A stretch of DNA of 6,446 bases from Desulfotignum sp. (GTDB lineage Bacteria; Desulfobacterota; Desulfobacteria; Desulfobacterales; Desulfobacteraceae), in contig JAIPDY010000192.1 in the NCBI GenBank assembly GCA_021737445.1, positions 1-6,446 of the forward strand, given 5' to 3'. Each line of letters starts with the position of its first letter. The stretch's first letter is position 1. The notes beneath the pieces were generated by a model, which was not told the origin of the DNA, made no database searches, and worked only from the letters and a program-made list of their open reading frames with translations. A program made the position numbers and the translations under genes. Shown piece by piece: positions 5,850 through 6,446 of the stretch.

Positions 5850-6446
5850 ATGAAACAGATAGATTTGAGAAGCGACACCGTTACCCGGCCTGACCAGAAG
5901 ATGCTGGAGGCCATGATAACCGCAAAAGTGGGAGATGATGTGTACGGCGAAGACCCCACCGTGAACCGGCTGGAGCAGACAGCCGCCGCCATCACCGGCA
6001 TGCCTGATGCCCTGTTTTGCGCATCGGGCACCCAGACCAACCTGGTGGCCCTGTTGAGCCACTGCCGGCGGGGGGATGAATATATCGTGGGCCAGACCGC
6101 CCACACCTATAAATATGAAGCCGGCGGCGGTGCGGTTCTGGGCAGTATTCAGCCCCAGCCCCTGGATTTTGAAGATGACGGCACCCTGGATCTGGCCACA
6201 GTGGAACGGTTCATCAAGCCGGATGACTTTCATTTTGCCAGAACCCGGCTGTTCTGCCTGGAAAACACCCAGGCCGGCAAGGTGCTGCCCATGGCCTATC
6301 TAAAGGAAGCCAGGGCGCTGGCAGACCGCCATGGTCTGCGCTTTCACCTGGACGGTGCCAGGGTGTTCAATGCCGCCGTGAAACTGGGAATTGACGTTAA
6401 AGAGATCACCACCCTGTTTGATTCCGTGTCCTGCTGCCTGTCCAAG
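5850..6446 (+). CDS. ltaE: Low-specificity L-threonine aldolase, N-terminal 199 codons
   Basis: This PLP-dependent fold-type I enzyme of the cytoplasm splits L-threonine and L-allo-threonine to glycine and acetaldehyde. The reading frame is open to the window edge. It follows the E. coli LtaE sequence, as I recall it, closely with a two-residue N-terminal offset: LRSDTVTRP at 6-14, GDDVYGEDPTVNRLE at 28-42, SGTQTNLVALLSHC at 59-72, the PLP-stacking His85 (His83 in E. coli), GSIQPQP at 98-104, HLDGAR at 166-171 with the cofactor-binding Asp168 and Arg171, and LSK at 197-199. Lys199, the Schiff-base lysine (Lys197 in E. coli), is the last codon of the window. The family is usually about 330-350 residues, so roughly 40% is missing off the right edge; this is a window cut, not a truncation. 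ATG 5850 follows AAGGAA (5835-5840) at a 9-nt spacing. No key residue is lost in the visible part. Confidence 0.95.
   Translation, partial: MKQIDLRSDTVTRPDQKMLEAMITAKVGDDVYGEDPTVNRLEQTAAAITGMPDALFCASGTQTNLVALLSHCRRGDEYIVGQTAHTYKYEAGGGAVLGSIQPQPLDFEDDGTLDLATVERFIKPDDFHFARTRLFCLENTQAGKVLPMAYLKEARALADRHGLRFHLDGARVFNAAVKLGIDVKEITTLFDSVSCCLSK

Overview
The window reads as chromosomal DNA of a Gram-negative, fairly GC-rich bacterium. The most likely source is a sulfate-reducing deltaproteobacterium of the Desulfobacterales type. This is an inference from the large multi-sensor hybrid histidine kinase with a VAHDFNN H-box, the protein sequence style, and the long palindromic intergenic repeat; no taxonomic marker gene is present.

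Layout, left to right. (1) Positions 1-44, minus strand: the first codons of a Rossmann-fold NAD(P)-dependent dehydrogenase of the 3-hydroxyisobutyrate/beta-hydroxyacid dehydrogenase type, cut by the window edge. (2) Positions 45-183: a divergent promoter region with a good sigma70-like promoter for the dehydrogenase. (3) Positions 184-3840, plus strand: a 1218-residue membrane hybrid sensor kinase with signal peptide, two tandem periplasmic SBP_bac_3/Venus-flytrap domains, one TM helix, PAS, a cysteine-bearing GAF-like domain, HisKA, HATPase_c and a C-terminal receiver. (4) Positions 3847-5106, minus strand: a 12-TM major facilitator transporter that converges on the kinase gene with only 6 nt between the stop codons. 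(5) Positions 5107-5430: an AT-rich islet upstream of the transporter. It holds a truncated RelE/ParE-like toxin gene, an 11-codon micro-ORF with a near-ideal ribosome binding site, and a consensus-like promoter (TTTACA-17-TATAAT), all pointing toward the transporter gene. (6) Positions 5571-5761: a 191-bp near-palindrome with perfect 22-bp ends, probably a MITE/REP-like element. (7) Positions 5850-6446, plus strand: the first 199 codons of a low-specificity L-threonine aldolase, ending exactly on the PLP-binding lysine.

How the parts may work together. The kinase has two amino-acid-type binding domains outside the membrane and redox/ligand-type domains inside. Its neighbours are an amino-acid-catabolism-type dehydrogenase, an uptake/efflux carrier and threonine aldolase, so a link to amino-acid or small organic-acid use is possible, but the sequence does not prove it. 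No response regulator, HPt protein or output gene lies in the window, so the kinase's phosphorelay partner is elsewhere. The most unusual structure is at 5107-5761: a decayed toxin-antitoxin-like unit whose expression signals survive and now read into a transporter gene, beside a large palindromic repeat. I did not find convincing evidence of a wholly new system. CRISPR arrays, tRNAs, rRNAs and insertion-sequence transposases were not seen.
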